A DNA stretch of 64,000 bases from Deltaproteobacteria bacterium (GCA_016219185.1 JACRBZ010000031.1:1-64000); one strand, 5' to 3'. Shown: positions 20,250 to 29,868, numbered from the stretch's first letter. A program made the numbers and translations. Notes: a model not told the origin generated them from the letters alone.

Positions 20250-21374
20250 TTAGATGGACATTGATTTGCGGATCACCTGCAGGCCCTTCATGTGCTTTTC
20301 AGCATATTCCAGGATATCTCCCTTATTGTCCTGCAGCAGTAAATACGCCCAGTAATCACGGATGCTGTCTTCCACCCGGTAGACAGGTTTCCATCCCAAA
20401 GCCTGGAGTTTGTGCGTGTCCGAAAAGATATGGCGGGTATCTCCATACCGGTAGTATCCGGACATCACGTAAGGATTTTCCCGATTGACGATGCGCTGCA
20501 TGGTATCGTAAAAATCCAGAACCGTCCAGGCCTGATTGCCGCCAACGTTAAACACCTGGTAGTCGGATCGACTGCTTTCCAGCACCAGGAGATTGGCCGA
20601 AACCACATCCCGGATATTGACAAAATCACGGATCTGCTTGCCGTCTTCAAAAATGATCGGCTGTTTACCCAGCATCAGGCTGAGCGAAAATATTCTCATG
20701 GCACCGGAATAGGCATTGTAAAAAGACTGACGCGGCCCCTGAACAATGGAATAGCGCATGGCAACCGATGGTATGCCATAACGGGCCCCCAAATGAATGG
20801 CAATTTGTTCCTGGGAATTCTTGGAAATGGCATAAGGGTTACAGGGATGGATCACGGATTCATCGGAAGGCATCCAATCCAGAACATTACCGCATACCGG
20901 GCACGAATGATCCCACTTTCCCTGAGACAACTGCGCATCCAGGCGAATACTGGGAAAAATATCCACCGCGCAGGAGAGGCAGCGGTAACGGCCTTCTCCC
21001 ATCACGGCCTGGCTGGCGGCCACGACCACTTTCTGTATCCGGGAACACATTCCGGTTTCGAGCAGAATCTCATAAATGAGCGCGGTGGATACGGTATTGA
21101 CCCGAAAAAACGTTGAAAAGTCCGGCAGATAATCCTGGTAAGCCGCAAAATGGTAGACTGCATCCATGCCTTCAAGTACTTTCCGGAGGACATCCCTGTC
21201 GCAGACATCGCCCTGAATAAATTCAGCTTCCGGATGAAGATAAGCGGGCTTTCCCTTGGGGTGGACCGCAGGCTGGAGGTTATCCAGTATCCGCACCCGA
21301 TGGCCTTTGGCGATCAGGGCATCGGCCGTGTGCGATCCGATGAAACCGGCACCGCCGGTGATAAGGATATTCAT
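20250..21374 (-). CDS. NAD-dependent sugar epimerase/dehydratase with zinc-ribbon insert
   Basis: This 374-residue extended SDR acts on nucleotide sugars. Seen are the NAD loop ITGGAGFIGSH (5-15), catalytic YAISK (181-185) and substrate-region motifs such as IRDFVNIRDV. Between residues about 128 and 165 it carries CLSC (132-135) and CPVCG (158-162), a four-cysteine insert next to the active-site serine strand that probably binds zinc. Some epimerases annotated as dTDP-L-rhamnose 4-epimerase carry a similar insert, so the substrate need not be a heptose. It lies between hddC and hddA. Confidence 0.8.
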   Translation of the reverse strand: MNILITGGAGFIGSHTADALIAKGHRVRILDNLQPAVHPKGKPAYLHPEAEFIQGDVCDRDVLRKVLEGMDAVYHFAAYQDYLPDFSTFFRVNTVSTALIYEILLETGMCSRIQKVVVAASQAVMGEGRYRCLSCAVDIFPSIRLDAQLSQGKWDHSCPVCGNVLDWMPSDESVIHPCNPYAISKNSQEQIAIHLGARYGIPSVAMRYSIVQGPRQSFYNAYSGAMRIFSLSLMLGKQPIIFEDGKQIRDFVNIRDVVSANLLVLESSRSDYQVFNVGGNQAWTVLDFYDTMQRIVNRENPYVMSGYYRYGDTRHIFSDTHKLQALGWKPVYRVEDSIRDYWAYLLLQDNKGDILEYAEKHMKGLQVIRKSMSI

Positions 21375-21448
21375 ATTACTCCTTTAAGTTCAGTCAAACA
21401 CCTCTGTGGCCCGTTATCCCATCAATGGCTTTTTGCTTCAAGCCGCAT

Positions 21449-22450
21449 TTATTTGCTGGAATATGACGTGTCATCAAAGATGACCTTGCTGCCGCTTTCT
21501 TCAATCATAAACGGCAGCTCCCGATAAGCCTTCATGGCTTCAAACACCTGATTCTGGTGCTCTCTGGGAACAATCAGAAGCAGAAACCCGCCGCCGCCTG
21601 CCCCGGCAACTTTCCCTGCAAGAGCGCCCGCTGACAATGCCGTTTCATACATGGTCTGAATGGCAGGGGTGGAAATGCCAGCGGCCATGTTCTGCTTGAG
21701 CTCCCAGTTCTGGGCCAGGTATCGGCTGCAGGCATGAATATCCGCTTTTTCCATGGCATCTGTAAAAGGATCCACCAGAGTAACCATCTTATCCATGGTA
21801 TCGCGTTTATCCGGTTGAACGAAATTGGCTTTCTGCCGGGATAAAATCGCATCCGCGCTTCGGGTGATTCCGGTATAATAGAGCAGCAGCGAAGAGGCGA
21901 ACTTTCGCTTATCCGCGCTCTTAATCGTGACAGGAACCCTTTCGGTGGTATCGTCCGCATGGAAAATGAATTTATTCACCCCGCCATAAGCGGCCGCATA
22001 CTGGTCCTGTCTGCCAATGGGTTTGCCCAGAATGTCTATTTCAATTTGACAGGCTTCCCTGGCCAGGCGCTCGGCGGTAACCAGAACGTTTCGGTAAGCA
22101 TAAAAGGCATGAAGAAGGGCAACGGTTATCGAACTTGAACTTCCCAGGCCGGATCCGGTCGAAGGAATGTCCGCAAGCGTGGTGATTTCAATGCCGTGCG
22201 TCACACCGGTAAGCTTCATGGCTTCCCGAACCAGATCATGACGGATATCCGACACCTTCTCAACGCATTCTTTTTTGGAATAATTGATGTAAATTAAATC
22301 ATCGAAACGCTCCTTGACGATAGCGTACACGAATTTATCAATTGCCGTGCAGATCACCTTTCCGGTTTTCTGCCGGTAATAGTCCTTGATATCCGATCCG
22401 CCGCCGACAAAACTGAGTCGAAGGGGGGTTTTAACAATCACCATGGCCAC
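21449..22450 (-). CDS. hddA: D-glycero-D-manno-heptose 7-phosphate kinase-like (HddA), GHMP family
   Basis: This 333-residue GHMP kinase phosphorylates a sugar phosphate at C1. Motif 1 is VKTPLRLSFVGGGSDI, the ATP loop is PSTGSGLGSSSSITVAL, and motif 3 is GKVAGAGGGGFLLLI. With gmhA and hddC it forms the D,D-heptose nucleotide route; the phosphatase GmhB needed between kinase and transferase is not in the window. It is the first gene of the minus-strand cluster, 73 bases after lptD. Confidence 0.85.
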   Translation of the reverse strand: MAMVIVKTPLRLSFVGGGSDIKDYYRQKTGKVICTAIDKFVYAIVKERFDDLIYINYSKKECVEKVSDIRHDLVREAMKLTGVTHGIEITTLADIPSTGSGLGSSSSITVALLHAFYAYRNVLVTAERLAREACQIEIDILGKPIGRQDQYAAAYGGVNKFIFHADDTTERVPVTIKSADKRKFASSLLLYYTGITRSADAILSRQKANFVQPDKRDTMDKMVTLVDPFTDAMEKADIHACSRYLAQNWELKQNMAAGISTPAIQTMYETALSAGALAGKVAGAGGGGFLLLIVPREHQNQVFEAMKAYRELPFMIEESGSKVIFDDTSYSSK

Positions 22451-22523
22451 ACTCCGCTAAATTTATATAACTGTCCTTACTGACAGGTAATAAGCATTTT
22501 CCCTTGGCTTTTGGTCATGAATT

Positions 22524-24857
22524 TCATTGAGGTCGGATAACCTGATAGGGCGCATTGAACATCGTATTGCGGCCTCCAAGGTCACTGATATCCTGAGAAC
22601 TGCTGCCAAATCCACCCAGGCCAGAAAGACTGATGGAAAAAATATATTTCTGATCATCTGTCCCATCGATATACCGAAAATCCAGAGACCAGCATTGGGA
22701 CTGGTATCTCATTCCCACGCCGGACTGAATCCGTGTGCTATTCTGAATGTTCTGTTCATAATCCGTATAAGCCTTCAGACGGTCGGCCAGGGTAACCAGG
22801 ATATTGGCATATACGGACTCGCTGTCATTGCTGTCATACCGGTATTCAACAAAGAGGCGGTCGCCCCGAACATCCGAGATCATGGTGCCGACATTTCGGG
22901 ATTTAAAACTATTGTCATAATGGGACCACTCGGCATCTGCCTGAAATGCCAGGAACCGGTAAGGTTCAAGCTGAATTTCACCATAGAGAGGCACCAATGG
23001 CTTTGGATCAACCTGATCCGCCTGATGAATGTCATAACCTTGTTCAACCAAAAACCGTAAAAATTCCCTGTAGGAATAAGGCGACTGAGCCCCGGGATTT
23101 CTGTCAGCCATATCTTCGGGAGGCCTGAGCTTTGAAATAAACGTGTTGGTCAGCGAAAAAGTAACAAGGTTCTGTTCCTGGATCCGATCCGTTTGATCAA
23201 AATACGGATAGATATCCTGACTGTATTCCGGAATGAAGCTGTAGTTGATCCGTGGCATAACGATGTGCTTGATCCGTTCAACGCTTTCCCCGTCAATCTG
23301 AAACACGCGAAAAAATTCACTGGACATATCCAGTTTGACATCATACATGTTTCGATTTTGAGTCGTGCTGGGGCCACTTGCGCCGGTCTCATTGTTTTCA
23401 GAATACCAGGCAGTCTCCCGAATGCCTACGGATGGCTCGATGGTGAAATACTGTTGATAACGCCAGGGGTAATACAGTCTCGGGTTAACATCGATCCGCT
23501 GTCCCCTTGTCCCATCTTTTCTGTAAAAATTGGCGAGCTCCGTATCAAACCCCACATAAAACGGCGTTTCAGACAGTTTTTTTTGCGAGCCGTAAAATTG
23601 GGCAACCGGAAGTCTCTGAAGGCTGTCATCAGGCCCCCCCGACTGGCGGGCAATAACATTATCATACCAGCGGGTTTCGGCATTCATGGCATATCCGGAC
23701 CAGTATTTGTTGACAACCAGCCGATTGACCCGGACCGGATCATTGTAATCATCGAGATCCCTTCCAAAATTTTTAACAAAATTCATGTTGGTATCGTCAT
23801 AGCCCATATACATGCTTTGGAACTCCCGAAGATAGTCCTGGTCGCTGACGATATCCAGATCAAGCTTTGCGGAAAATCCGGAAGAAAACGCCTGATCGTG
23901 TTTCATCCTGATCCAGTAACGGTCTAAATTGGTACGCAGAACATTATCATCGGTATATCCCCAGGCCCCAGTTCCATCATCCACCTGCCGGTCGTGTAAA
24001 TAATCCGCCATCGCAATGCCCTTTGATCCGGCATCCAGCACATAGCGGTATTCTATGCCATTTTTTTCGCCGCGATTGGCAACATACCCAAGATAAACCG
24101 TGGCATCGGACTGGTCATTGATGGCCCAGTAAAATGGCTGGCTGAACTGAAAACCGTTTCGAGTTGAATACCCGGTCTCGGGAACCAGAAGCCCGGACTG
24201 ACGTCGGGTTTGCGCCGGAAAAACCAGATAGGGGGAATACAGAACCGGTACTTGTTTGGCCCATAAGGCAGCGTGATGAACCGTACCAAAGCCTTCAATG
24301 GTAACCGTCATGTTTTTTCCGGTAATTTTCCAGTCCGGCACTTCTCCATCGCAGGAAGAAACGCTGGCAGTATCGGCAGCGTACGATTTTTCCCCAACTT
24401 TTTGAAGTTTGTCCCCCTTGATATAAAAATGATTTTCTTTGATAAAAATCGTACCTTCGTATAATGTTCCGACCTCAGAGGCCAGATTCATTTCCAGGCT
24501 GGAGCCTGTTAATACATCTTCGCCTGCTGTCATCATGACGTGGCCTCTGGCATACGCCATCATGGACCTGTGATCAAACCGAACAAAATCAGCGGACAAT
24601 TGCCGGGCTTCTTTGGTAATCGTGACATGGCCGCTGGCGATATAATGGTCTTTTTGCTGATCATGCGAAATTTCGTCCGCCGTGATATGCCAGGGCGTAT
24701 CCGGAGCGTCCTGGATTGACCCGATATCCGGAAGCGCATGTGCCGGGATTATATTCAGCAAGCCGAAGAAAATTGCAATGGAGACGATAAAACGGTTCAG
24801 TTGCACTGAATGACCTGATAGGATACCGATGTGAGATTTTGGATATTCATTGTTCAT
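22524..24857 (-). CDS. lptD: LPS-assembly outer membrane protein LptD
   Basis: LptD is the outer-membrane barrel that inserts lipopolysaccharide. The roughly 777-residue protein has a signal peptide ending PAHA, an OstA-like periplasmic domain (WHITADEISHDQQKDHYIASGHVTI), then a long barrel with the conserved VPVLYSPYLVFP and RQSGLLVPETGYSTRNG region and alternating strands. The start at 24857 is uncertain: a GTG at 24806 would begin exactly at a compact signal peptide (VQLNRFIVSIAIFFG) and fits the promoter seen just upstream better. Its presence beside heptose and amino-Kdo genes fits LPS export. Confidence 0.92.
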   Translation of the reverse strand: MNNEYPKSHIGILSGHSVQLNRFIVSIAIFFGLLNIIPAHALPDIGSIQDAPDTPWHITADEISHDQQKDHYIASGHVTITKEARQLSADFVRFDHRSMMAYARGHVMMTAGEDVLTGSSLEMNLASEVGTLYEGTIFIKENHFYIKGDKLQKVGEKSYAADTASVSSCDGEVPDWKITGKNMTVTIEGFGTVHHAALWAKQVPVLYSPYLVFPAQTRRQSGLLVPETGYSTRNGFQFSQPFYWAINDQSDATVYLGYVANRGEKNGIEYRYVLDAGSKGIAMADYLHDRQVDDGTGAWGYTDDNVLRTNLDRYWIRMKHDQAFSSGFSAKLDLDIVSDQDYLREFQSMYMGYDDTNMNFVKNFGRDLDDYNDPVRVNRLVVNKYWSGYAMNAETRWYDNVIARQSGGPDDSLQRLPVAQFYGSQKKLSETPFYVGFDTELANFYRKDGTRGQRIDVNPRLYYPWRYQQYFTIEPSVGIRETAWYSENNETGASGPSTTQNRNMYDVKLDMSSEFFRVFQIDGESVERIKHIVMPRINYSFIPEYSQDIYPYFDQTDRIQEQNLVTFSLTNTFISKLRPPEDMADRNPGAQSPYSYREFLRFLVEQGYDIHQADQVDPKPLVPLYGEIQLEPYRFLAFQADAEWSHYDNSFKSRNVGTMISDVRGDRLFVEYRYDSNDSESVYANILVTLADRLKAYTDYEQNIQNSTRIQSGVGMRYQSQCWSLDFRYIDGTDDQKYIFSISLSGLGGFGSSSQDISDLGGRNTMFNAPYQVIRPQ

Positions 24858-24886
24858 ATAAAATCGAAGTTGGAACAAAATGTCAA
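24858..24886 (-). promoter_or_regulatory. Candidate sigma-70 promoter for lptD
   Basis: On the minus strand TTGACA (24886-24881) is followed after 17 bases by TTTTAT (24863-24858). The -35 is perfect and the -10 matches four of six. Initiation near 24851 would leave about 45 bases before the GTG at 24806, which argues for that start. The divergent surE lies 200 bases away; TATAAT at 24962-24967 may be its -10, but no good -35 is seen. Confidence 0.35.
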
Positions 24887-25056
24887 GATGTTGTTCAGAA
24901 ATTACCTGCTTTAAAAATTTGTTGAATTGGTATATGAGCATCAAAATAATGCACCATGACTTATAATACCGATGAATCGGAAAAGTGGATTTTGCGTTCC
25001 CGGTTCAATCGCTCAAAACCTGAGGGTTCTTTTTACGAACCCTTACAGACACTTTC

Positions 25057-25866
25057 ATGAATATTTTATTAACCAATGATGACGGCATCTACGCCCCGGG
25101 ACTGTGGGCGCTGCATCGCCGGTTTTCTATCGGTCACACGGTAACCGTGGTGGCACCGGACAGGGAGCGAAGCGCCGTGGGACATGGAATCACCCTTCAT
25201 GAACCGCTTCGCGCCACACGCATCCGCGTTAATGGCGAGGGCAAGGGGTATGCGGTTAACGGAACCCCTGCGGACTGCGTCAAGCTAAGCGTTCTTGAAA
25301 TCCTTAAAACCAGGCCGGACATGGTGATCTCCGGGATTAACCCCGGCGCCAATGTCGGCATTAATGCCCATTATTCGGGAACGGTCGCGGCAGCACGTGA
25401 AGCGGCCCTGCTGGGACTTGCATCTCTGGCGGTTTCCATCAACTGCCACCAGCCGGCTTTTTTTGAAGAAGCCGCCACATTCATTGAGGGTCTTGCCGGA
25501 CTGGTTATGGAAAAGGGACTTCCTGGCGGTGTGTTTCTCAACGTCAATATTCCGAATATCCCCATAAAAGCCGTTCATGGCATTGCCATCAGCAGCCAGG
25601 GTGTTTCCGTCTCCCGCGAAGGATTTGAAAAAAGGGTGGACCCCCGGAATCGGACGTATTACTGGCAGGAGCTGGAATCACCGGCGGATTTCAAGGGCAG
25701 CGACATGGATGGCAATGTGCTCAGCCATGAATTCATCTCCATAACCCCCATGCGGTGTGATATGACGGATTATGAAGTCATGGCCGATTTGAAGTCCTGG
25801 AATATCGCCTTACCCGAAAGTGATGCACCTGCGGCCTTCAGGGATCAGGTATCGGGGAATCATTAA
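25057..25866 (+). CDS. surE: 5'/3'-nucleotidase SurE
   Basis: SurE dephosphorylates nucleoside monophosphates and helps stationary-phase survival. The 269-residue protein shows the metal site MNILLTNDDGIYAPG, VVAPDRERSAVGHGIT, NGTPADCVKLS, and SGINPGANVGINAHYSGTVA. Length is typical. It begins the plus-strand operon surE-yhaM-tmk-cysK/cysS. Confidence 0.96.
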   Translation: MNILLTNDDGIYAPGLWALHRRFSIGHTVTVVAPDRERSAVGHGITLHEPLRATRIRVNGEGKGYAVNGTPADCVKLSVLEILKTRPDMVISGINPGANVGINAHYSGTVAAAREAALLGLASLAVSINCHQPAFFEEAATFIEGLAGLVMEKGLPGGVFLNVNIPNIPIKAVHGIAISSQGVSVSREGFEKRVDPRNRTYYWQELESPADFKGSDMDGNVLSHEFISITPMRCDMTDYEVMADLKSWNIALPESDAPAAFRDQVSGNH

Positions 25867-25921
25867 CCATGCAATGCTTTTGCAGCTTGCTCTAGCTTCA
25901 TCAGCCTTCAAGGTATGTAAC

Positions 25922-26875
25922 ATGCCAAAAAAACAGTATGTCAGTTCTCTGAAACCCGGTGAAACCGTGGATGATATTTTTGTGCTGTCAGAAAAAAATC
26001 TGGGGCAGAAAAAAGACGGGAAAAACTATCTGAACCTTACTTTCATGGACAGAACCGGATCTCTTAAGGGGGTGCTCTGGGACAATGTTGAGGACACCGT
26101 GGACCGGATTTCCGCCGGCGATTATGTTCAGGTGAAGGGTTCCGTTTCAGAGTACCGGGGAATGCTTCAACTGGTTGTTCGTAGCGCGATCCGATCCGCA
26201 GCGGAACACGTGGAATCCGCCGATTTTCTGCCGGTAACCACGCGCAACATCGACGCCATGTTTGAAAAACTGATCCAGATAACCGATTCGCTCAAAACGC
26301 CTTGTTTTCATGACCTGTTCAGGCTGTTCTGGGCAGATGCCGATCTGGTTCGCCTTTTTAAAGCTGCGCCGGCTGCAAAAAAAATGCACCATGCCTATAT
26401 CGGCGGTCTGCTGGAACATACCCTATCCATGGCGATTCTCGTCGACAAGATCGCCGGACATTACACGGGCGTTGATCGGGATCTGCTTCTGGCCGGCGCC
26501 ATTCTTCACGATATCGGCAAGATTCGGGAATTTGAATTCAGTTCCCATATCGACTATACCAGTGAAGGCAGACTCCTCAGCCATATTGTGATCGGCATAC
26601 AGATCATCGAAGAAAAAATGAAGTTGATCAAAGATTTTCCGGATGAGCAGGCAGTCCTTTTAAAGCATCTCGTGGTCAGTCACCACGGGGTCCGGGAATT
26701 CGGTTCTCCGGAACTGCCCAAAACCATTGAAGCGGTACTTTTGAATCATATTGATGAAATCGATTCCAAGGTTAAGGGAATTCGAGAGTTCATGGCTTCC
26801 GAAGATCCCAATGCAGCCTGGACATCTTTTCACAAATTACTGGATCGGCATTTTTACATGGGGAAAAAAGGATGA
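25922..26875 (+). CDS. 3'-5' exoribonuclease YhaM family (OB fold + HD domain)
   Basis: The 317-residue protein has an N-terminal OB fold (LNLTFMDRTGSLKGVLWDN) for RNA or DNA binding and an HD phosphohydrolase domain with GGLLEHTLSM, LHDIGKIREF and HLVVSHHG metal ligands. This is the architecture of Bacillus YhaM, a 3'-5' exonuclease acting on RNA and single-stranded DNA. The ATG at 25922 preceded by AAGG is used; a longer frame overlaps surE. It is cotranscribed with surE and tmk. Confidence 0.88.
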   Translation: MPKKQYVSSLKPGETVDDIFVLSEKNLGQKKDGKNYLNLTFMDRTGSLKGVLWDNVEDTVDRISAGDYVQVKGSVSEYRGMLQLVVRSAIRSAAEHVESADFLPVTTRNIDAMFEKLIQITDSLKTPCFHDLFRLFWADADLVRLFKAAPAAKKMHHAYIGGLLEHTLSMAILVDKIAGHYTGVDRDLLLAGAILHDIGKIREFEFSSHIDYTSEGRLLSHIVIGIQIIEEKMKLIKDFPDEQAVLLKHLVVSHHGVREFGSPELPKTIEAVLLNHIDEIDSKVKGIREFMASEDPNAAWTSFHKLLDRHFYMGKKG

Positions 26876-26917
26876 TCCTTCCATATCGTATCAACGACCG
26901 GAAAGACTGCCAGCGAT

Positions 26918-27592
26918 ATGTTTATTACACTTGAAGGCATTGAAGGATCGGGCAAATCAACGCAGATTCTTCATGTATTTAATTTTCTGAATGAATCGGG
27001 GCTCAAGTGCGTCATGACGCGAGAGCCCGGCGGAACACGGATCGGCAGAAAAATTCGATCCATTTTACTGGACCCGGAAAGCGCGGCCATGAACCCCGCG
27101 GCTGAGCTGCTCCTTTATACCGCGGACCGGGTTCAACATATCCAGGAAATCATCCTTCCCATGATCGCAGGCGGCAGCATTGTCATCTGCGACCGTTATT
27201 TCGATGCAACCCTTGCCTATCAGGGAATTGCAAGGGGTCTGGACATGGCGTTGATCCTGGATCTACACAAACTGATTTGCCGGAACCTAAAGCCTGACCT
27301 GACCTTTCTTCTGGATCTTTCGCCCGATGCAGGGCTGCAGCGGGCATGGAATCAGCTTAAATCCGGGTCCCGAATGGATACCGAATCCCGGTTTGAAAAC
27401 GAAGCCCTTGCTTTTCATGAACGGGTCAGAACCGGTTACCTGGGAATTGCCGAGAAAGAACCCGAGAGATTCCGGATTATCGACGCTTCCCAAAGCGAGG
27501 ATCAGGTTCGGGCACAGATCACCCGGGTTCTGAAATTCGAAATTCAGAAATTCATGGACCCATCAGCACAGGATGACATAAAATGCACATGA
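26918..27592 (+). CDS. tmk: Thymidylate kinase
   Basis: Tmk phosphorylates dTMP to dTDP. The 224-residue protein begins MFITLEGIEGSGKSTQ (P-loop), has TREPGGTRIGRKIR and the DRYFDATLAYQG substrate region. The C-terminus is slightly longer than the usual 210 residues and overlaps the start of the cysK-cysS fusion by 10 bases. Confidence 0.96.
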   Translation: MFITLEGIEGSGKSTQILHVFNFLNESGLKCVMTREPGGTRIGRKIRSILLDPESAAMNPAAELLLYTADRVQHIQEIILPMIAGGSIVICDRYFDATLAYQGIARGLDMALILDLHKLICRNLKPDLTFLLDLSPDAGLQRAWNQLKSGSRMDTESRFENEALAFHERVRTGYLGIAEKEPERFRIIDASQSEDQVRAQITRVLKFEIQKFMDPSAQDDIKCT

Positions 27593-29868
27593 CGTACCCT
27601 TCCATACTGGACACCATCGGCAATACCCCTTTGGTTGAAATCAGGCACTTAAATCCCAACCCGGCCGTGAAAATTTTTGCCAAGCTGGAGTACTTCAACC
27701 CCGGCGGTTCCATCAAGGACAGGCCTGCCAGGTATATGATCGAAGCAGGCGAAAAATCCGGCAAACTGATGCCCGGGAAAACCGTTGTTGAGGCAACCAG
27801 CGGAAACACCGGAATCGGACTGGCACTGATCTGTTCGGTTAAAGGTTATAAACTGCTGCTGACCATGTCCGAGGCTGTCAGCATGGAGCGCCAGAAGATA
27901 TTAAAAGCCAGGGGTGCTGAGATCATGCTGACACCGGGGCATCTGGGAACCGACGGTGCAATCGAAGAGGTATACCGCCTGGCCAGGGAAAACCCGCAAA
28001 CCTATTTTATGGCGGATCAGTACAACAATCCAGCCAACTGGCAGGCCCATTATCATGGCACCGCGGTTGAGGTCTGGGAACAGACTCAAGGCCGGATCAC
28101 CCACCTGGTGGCCACCATGGGAACATCCGGAACCCTGATGGGCATGTCCAGAAGATTAAAGGAATACAACCCGCAAATTCGCATCATCGGCGTTGAACCT
28201 TATCTCGGGCATAAAATTCAGGGCCTTAAAAACATGAAGGAAGCCTACCAACCTGAAATTTACGACAAGGGCCGCCTGGATACAAAGGTCAACATCGACG
28301 ATGAAGATGCCTTTGAAATGACACGAAGGCTTGCCAGAGAAGAAGGAATTTTTGTCGGCATGAGCAGCGGAGCTGCCATGGCCATTGCCGTAAAAGAGGC
28401 GCAACAGCTTTCCGAAGGCGTGATTGTGGTGATTTTTCCGGATTCCGGCGAACGCTACCTCAGCACGCCGCTTTTTGCGGTTCGTGAAAAAATCGAAATG
28501 AACCTGTTCAATACCCTCGCCCGCCGCAAAGAACCTTTTCAATCCCTGGTTCCGGGTAAGGTTTCGATGTATTCCTGCGGCCCCACGGTCCATGCCCGAA
28601 TGCACATCGGCGAATGCCGGCGGTTTGTGTTTTCGGACCTGCTCAGCCGGTATCTGGATTTCAGAGGGTTCGATGTGACCCATATCATGAATATCACCGA
28701 TCTGGATGATAAGACCATCGAGGGCTCTGAAGCAGATGGAACGAGTCTGTCTGATTTTACTCAAAAATATATTGATCTATTTTACCGGGACGTGGCTGAC
28801 CTGGGAATCAATCCCGCAACGTGCTATCCGAAAGCCAGCGAGCATATCCAGGACATGGTGGCTCTTTCCGAACAACTGGCCCGTAAGGGATTTGCCTATG
28901 AAAAACTCCATTCCCTCTATTTTGATATTTCCCGGCTATCCGACTACGGCAGGCTTTCCGGGATTGATCTGAACAAAATCCGCATTGGGGCCACGGTGGA
29001 TCTGGATGAATATGAAAAAGACAACCCCAGGGATTTTACACTGCTGAAAAGATCCCGTCTTTCCGAACTCAAACGGGGAATTTACAGCAAAACCCCCTGG
29101 GGAAATGTCCGGCCATCGTGGCATTTGCAATGTGCGGCCATGTCCATGAAATATCTGGGGCCCTCTTTCGATATTCACACCAGCGGCAGGGAGCTGATGT
29201 TCCCTCACCATGAAAATGAAATCGCCATTGCCGCGGCCTTAAATGGAAAACCCCTGGCCCGGTTCTGGGTTCACTGCGACCGGGTACTCATTGATGGAAA
29301 AAAAGTGGATGAGAAAAAAACCCGAATTACACTGGAAAGCCTGGCGGAAATGGGCTATTCGGGTCGCGTCGTAAGATTCTGGCTGCTTTCCGGTCATTAT
29401 CGAAAGCCACTGACCTTTTCCAGGGACCGGCTGGACGAGGCGCTGAAAGCGCTGAACCGGCTGGAAACCTTTATGAACAATCTGGAGCAGATTACATCCG
29501 GCAATGCCCATCCAGACATTGATCAGTTGGTTTACGATATTCGAAACGGCTTTATTACGGCCATGGATGACGATTTGAACATATCGGCCGCGCTGGCATC
29601 CCTGTTTACCCTCATCAAGAAAATCAACCGACTGATCCAGCAAAACGCCATTGATCCGGAAGGCGCATCAAAGATTCTGCTGGCCATTCGACAGCTCGAC
29701 AGTGTCCTTCATGTATTGGAAACAAACCCGCAGACATTGCCGCCGGACATTCAATCGCTCATCGAAGAAAGAAACCGGGCCAGACAGGAGAAAAACTGGA
29801 TACTGGCGGATCAGATTCGAGATGCGCTTCTCGCCAGACGGATTGTTTTGAAGGACGGAAAGATTTAA
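27583..29868 (+). CDS. Cysteine synthase - cysteinyl-tRNA synthetase fusion with degenerate KMSKS
   Basis: One 761-residue frame joins two enzymes. Residues 1-305 form a PLP-dependent cysteine synthase: NPGGSIKDR with Lys45, TSGNTGIGLA, GTSGTLMG phosphate loop, FPDSGERY. Residues from about 308 form a class I cysteinyl-tRNA synthetase: YSCGPTVHARMHIGE (HIGH-like at 341-344), WHLQC and MFPHHENE zinc ligands, FWLLSGHYRKPLTFS, then a DALR-like C-terminus. The KMSKS position, after VLIDG, reads KKVDEKKTRITL: the second lysine of the signature is replaced or shifted. No stop or frameshift separates the halves. The fusion might hand nascent cysteine to the synthetase; alternatively the second half has lost charging and does another thiol-related reaction. 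Confidence 0.9.
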   Translation: MHMTYPSILDTIGNTPLVEIRHLNPNPAVKIFAKLEYFNPGGSIKDRPARYMIEAGEKSGKLMPGKTVVEATSGNTGIGLALICSVKGYKLLLTMSEAVSMERQKILKARGAEIMLTPGHLGTDGAIEEVYRLARENPQTYFMADQYNNPANWQAHYHGTAVEVWEQTQGRITHLVATMGTSGTLMGMSRRLKEYNPQIRIIGVEPYLGHKIQGLKNMKEAYQPEIYDKGRLDTKVNIDDEDAFEMTRRLAREEGIFVGMSSGAAMAIAVKEAQQLSEGVIVVIFPDSGERYLSTPLFAVREKIEMNLFNTLARRKEPFQSLVPGKVSMYSCGPTVHARMHIGECRRFVFSDLLSRYLDFRGFDVTHIMNITDLDDKTIEGSEADGTSLSDFTQKYIDLFYRDVADLGINPATCYPKASEHIQDMVALSEQLARKGFAYEKLHSLYFDISRLSDYGRLSGIDLNKIRIGATVDLDEYEKDNPRDFTLLKRSRLSELKRGIYSKTPWGNVRPSWHLQCAAMSMKYLGPSFDIHTSGRELMFPHHENEIAIAAALNGKPLARFWVHCDRVLIDGKKVDEKKTRITLESLAEMGYSGRVVRFWLLSGHYRKPLTFSRDRLDEALKALNRLETFMNNLEQITSGNAHPDIDQLVYDIRNGFITAMDDDLNISAALASLFTLIKKINRLIQQNAIDPEGASKILLAIRQLDSVLHVLETNPQTLPPDIQSLIEERNRARQEKNWILADQIRDALLARRIVLKDGKI

